9,288 nt of DNA from Paracoccaceae bacterium (GTDB lineage Bacteria > Pseudomonadota > Alphaproteobacteria > Rhodobacterales > Rhodobacteraceae), in the NCBI GenBank assembly GCA_007129775.1, contig SKUV01000408.1, forward strand, positions 1 to 9,288, given 5' to 3'. The notes below the pieces were generated by a model. It had not been told where the DNA came from, did not search any database, and saw nothing but the letters and a program-made list of their open reading frames with translations. Each line of letters opens with the position of its first letter. The stretch's first letter is position 1. This document shows, in pieces, positions 6,946-9,288 of the stretch. A program made the position numbers and the translations under genes.

Positions 6946-7611
6946 TCACGACTTTGCCGAAACCGGGGGCATGGCCCCGCCCGTTTCCTCGGGGCTGGGC
7001 ACGTCGCTCCCCTGCCACAGGCCCCGCGCCCGTAGCCTGGTCGAAGAGGCATCACAGAGCGGCATCGCGATATAGGCCCACGCAGGCGGGCTTCGGCCGG
7101 CCAGCACTGGCGCATCCCGCCCGGGAAGCCGCGCCGCCGCGAAACGCTGCGCCGCTTTCGCCCGGCGCGCGCGCAGCCCCGACCCGGGCCGGGCGAACAC
7201 GGCCACGGGAACCCGGCCCATGATCCCTTCCCAGTTCCGCCATTCGTGCAGGCTTGCCAGATTGTCGGCCCCCATCAGCCAGACGAACCGAACCCCGGGA
7301 TATCGGGACTGCAAAAGTGCAAGGCTGCGTGCGGTATAGCGGCTGCCCAGCCGCGCCTCGACATCGGTAATCTCGACCCGCGGATGACGCATCAGCCGCC
7401 GCGCCGCCGCCAGCCGCGCCGCCATGGGCGCGGGGCCGGCCTGTTTGAGCGGATTGCCCGGGCTGACCAGCCACCAGACCCGATCGAGCCGCAGCCGCCG
7501 CAGCGCCTGCCGCGTCAGGAGCACATGCCCCTCATGCGCCGGATCGAACGACCCGCCAAGCAGCCCCACGCGCATCCCCGCCCGGGCGACGGGCCAGCCC
7601 TGACGCATCAT
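6946..7611 (-). CDS. nadD: Nicotinate-nucleotide adenylyltransferase
   Basis: This cytoplasmic enzyme joins nicotinate mononucleotide to AMP from ATP, giving deamido-NAD, the penultimate step of NAD synthesis. With the start chosen here (221 residues), GGSFDPAHEGH (19-29) contains the nucleotide-binding HxGH motif. WWLVSPGNPLK (46-56) and GADN (114-117) follow, and SSTRLR (189-194) matches the ISSTxIR motif of the family. About 24 residues after that form a Pro- and Ser-containing tail with no obvious role. The frame stays open to an ATG at 7704, but family members as I recall them start near MMRQGWP-type sequence. The two adjacent ATGs (7611, 7608) therefore fit better, although no strong Shine-Dalgarno is visible. 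A further ATG at 7575 is also possible. It diverges from ettA and precedes dacB. Confidence 0.93.
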   Translation of the reverse strand: MMRQGWPVARAGMRVGLLGGSFDPAHEGHVLLTRQALRRLRLDRVWWLVSPGNPLKQAGPAPMAARLAAARRLMRHPRVEITDVEARLGSRYTARSLALLQSRYPGVRFVWLMGADNLASLHEWRNWEGIMGRVPVAVFARPGSGLRARRAKAAQRFAAARLPGRDAPVLAGRSPPAWAYIAMPLCDASSTRLRARGLWQGSDVPSPEETGGAMPPVSAKS

Positions 7612-7656
7612 CGCGGCCCCGCCCCGCCCGGGCGGTTCCCGCGCTGCCTGCCCCCA

Positions 7657-7685
7657 TTGTTCAACATGGCCGCTCCGACTATACA
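7657..7685 (+). promoter_or_regulatory. Candidate ettA promoter, with an overlapping -10 for nadD
   Basis: On the plus strand, TTGTTC (7657-7662) is followed after 17 bases by TATACA (7680-7685). This would start transcription near 7692 and leave a leader of about 30 bases before ettA. On the minus strand, TATAGT overlaps the same spot (about 7678-7683) and is a good -10 for nadD, though I see no matching -35. The two divergent genes may thus compete for polymerase. Confidence 0.45.
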
Positions 7686-7723
7686 GGCGCGCGATCCCGC
7701 TCACGCATCGAAGGACAAGCCCG

Positions 7724-9288
7724 ATGGCCTCTTACCAATATGTCTACCATATGGACGGCGTCTCCAAGACCTATCCGGGCGGCAAGAAGTGCTTTGAAAA
7801 CATCCGGCTGTCGTTCCTGCCCGGGGTAAAGATCGGGGTTGTCGGCGTCAATGGCGCGGGCAAGTCCACGCTTTTGCGCATCATGGCCGGGATCGACAAG
7901 GATTTCACCGGCGAGGCATGGGCCGCCAAGGGCGCCCGCGTGGGCTATCTGCCGCAGGAGCCGGAGCTTGACCCCGCCCTCGACGTGCGCGGCAACGTCA
8001 TGCTGGGCGTCGCCGAAAAGCAGGCCAAGCTGGAGCGCTACAACGAACTGGCCATGAACTATTCCGACGAGACGGCGGACGAGATGGCCGCCCTGCAGGA
8101 CCAGATCGACGCCGAGAACCTGTGGGACCTCGACAGCCAGATCGACGTCGCGATGGAGGCCCTGCGCTGCCCGCCCGATGACGCCGGCGTCGAAACGCTT
8201 TCGGGCGGCGAAAAGCGCCGCGTGGCGCTGTGCAAGCTCTTGCTGGAAGCGCCCGACATGCTGCTTCTGGACGAGCCCACCAACCACCTGGACGCGGAAA
8301 CCGTGGCGTGGCTGCAGAAACACCTGATCGAGTACAAGGGCACGATCCTGATCGTCACCCATGACCGCTATTTCCTCGATGACATCACCGGCTGGATCCT
8401 GGAGTTGGACCGCGGCCGGGGCATCCCCTACGAGGGCAATTACTCCAGCTGGCTGGAGCAGAAGGCCAAGCGGCTGGCGCAGGAAGCGCGCGAGGACCGC
8501 TCGCGCCAGAAAACGCTGGAGCGCGAACTGGAATGGATCCGCGCCGGCGCCAAGGCCCGGCAGGCCAAGCAGAAGGCCCGGATCAACGCCTACGAGGAAC
8601 TCGCCGGCCAGTCGGAGCGCGAAAAGGTCGGCCGCGCCCAGATCGTCATCCCCAACGGCCCGCGCCTCGGCTCCAAGGTCATCGAGATCGAGGGCCTGCG
8701 CAAGGGCTACGGCGACCGCCTGCTGATCGAGGATCTGTCCTTCGCGCTGCCGCCGGGCGGGATCGTCGGCGTGATCGGCCCCAACGGGGCGGGCAAGTCC
8801 ACGCTCTTCCGGATGCTGACCGGGCAGGAGCAGCCGGACGAAGGCACCATCGAATTCGGCGACACGGTGAAACTGGCCTATGTCGACCAGTCGCGCGACG
8901 CGCTGGATGCGAACAAGACCGTGTGGGAGGAGATCAGCGACGGGCTGGACGTGATCCAGCTTGGCGACGCCGAGGTGAACAGCCGCGCCTATGTCGGCGC
9001 CTTCAACTTCAAGGGCGGCGACCAGCAGAAGAAGGTGGGGCTCTTGTCCGGGGGCGAGCGGAACCGGGTCCACATGGCGAAGCTCCTGCGCTCGGGCGGC
9101 AATGTGCTGCTGCTCGATGAGCCGACCAACGATCTGGACGTGGAAACCCTGCAGGCGCTGGAAGCGGCGCTGGAGGATTTCGCGGGCTGCGCCGTCATCA
9201 TCTCGCACGACCGGTTTTTTCTTGACCGGCTGTGCACGCATATGCTGGCCTTCGAGGGCGAGGCGCATGTGGAATGGTTCGAGGGCAA
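7724..9288 (+). CDS. ettA: Energy-dependent translational throttle protein EttA (ABC-F ATPase), 3' end outside window
   Basis: EttA is a cytoplasmic ABC-F ATPase that binds the ribosomal E site and gates early elongation according to the ATP/ADP level. The window holds 521 codons plus two bases; the family is usually about 550-555 residues, so only the C-terminal tail is missing. The first ATPase domain has GVNGAGKST (41-49), LSGGE (159-163), LLLDEPTNHLD (180-190, catalytic Glu184) and switch His213. The second has GPNGAGKST (352-360), LSGGE (441-445), LLLDEPTNDLD (462-472, Glu466) and His495. A basic helical linker (about 236-296, with KARQAKQKARIN) is the P-site tRNA-interacting motif. An arm segment rich in acidic residues lies at about 80-158. 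There are no membrane segments, as expected. AAGGA at 7711-7715 supports the ATG. All catalytic residues are intact. Confidence 0.96.
   Translation, partial: MASYQYVYHMDGVSKTYPGGKKCFENIRLSFLPGVKIGVVGVNGAGKSTLLRIMAGIDKDFTGEAWAAKGARVGYLPQEPELDPALDVRGNVMLGVAEKQAKLERYNELAMNYSDETADEMAALQDQIDAENLWDLDSQIDVAMEALRCPPDDAGVETLSGGEKRRVALCKLLLEAPDMLLLDEPTNHLDAETVAWLQKHLIEYKGTILIVTHDRYFLDDITGWILELDRGRGIPYEGNYSSWLEQKAKRLAQEAREDRSRQKTLERELEWIRAGAKARQAKQKARINAYEELAGQSEREKVGRAQIVIPNGPRLGSKVIEIEGLRKGYGDRLLIEDLSFALPPGGIVGVIGPNGAGKSTLFRMLTGQEQPDEGTIEFGDTVKLAYVDQSRDALDANKTVWEEISDGLDVIQLGDAEVNSRAYVGAFNFKGGDQQKKVGLLSGGERNRVHMAKLLRSGGNVLLLDEPTNDLDVETLQALEAALEDFAGCAVIISHDRFFLDRLCTHMLAFEGEAHVEWFEG

Noticed and set aside
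5382..7223. A 613-codon open frame on the plus strand across dacB and part of nadD
   Set aside because: It spans two real genes and their gap on the opposite strand and shows no domain; it is an artefact of high GC.
7679..9268. A 529-codon open frame on the minus strand across ettA
   Set aside because: The plus strand here encodes an intact EttA with all ATPase motifs; the antisense frame is low-complexity and has no recognisable domain.

Overview
This is a GC-rich stretch of ordinary chromosome, most likely from an alphaproteobacterium of the Rhodobacteraceae/Paracoccaceae. The assignment rests on the base composition, a class I (archaeal-type) lysyl-tRNA synthetase, and a large beta-helix protein of a type I recall from marine and freshwater rhodobacters. 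No search could be run. I see no mobile element, phage integrase, CRISPR array, tRNA or rRNA.

Layout from left to right. Positions 1-101 are noncoding and hold a perfect hairpin that probably ends transcription of the first gene. Four intact genes on the minus strand occupy 102-4736 and 5373-6896. The first is a 761-residue pectate-lyase-like beta-helix protein (102-2387). Next come a small exported DUF4864-type protein (2635-3069) and class I lysyl-tRNA synthetase (3147-4736). A plus-strand TerB-like gene (4837-5259) diverges from lysS. It converges on dacB, a PBP4-type D-Ala-D-Ala carboxypeptidase/endopeptidase (5373-6896, minus). A hairpin lies between terB and dacB. nadD (about 6946-7611, minus) lies 49 bases upstream of dacB and is probably cotranscribed with it. 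ettA, an ABC-F ribosome-associated ATPase (7724 onward, plus), diverges from nadD and runs off the right edge about 30 codons before its expected end.

The genes are mostly housekeeping: aminoacylation (lysS), translation control (ettA), NAD synthesis (nadD) and peptidoglycan trimming (dacB). The beta-helix protein, the DUF4864 protein and the TerB protein are the poorly understood ones. I did not find a convincing new multi-gene system. The best leads are the beta-helix protein, which has a polysaccharide-lyase-like fold but no visible export signal, and the sigma-54-like element in its 247-base upstream region.
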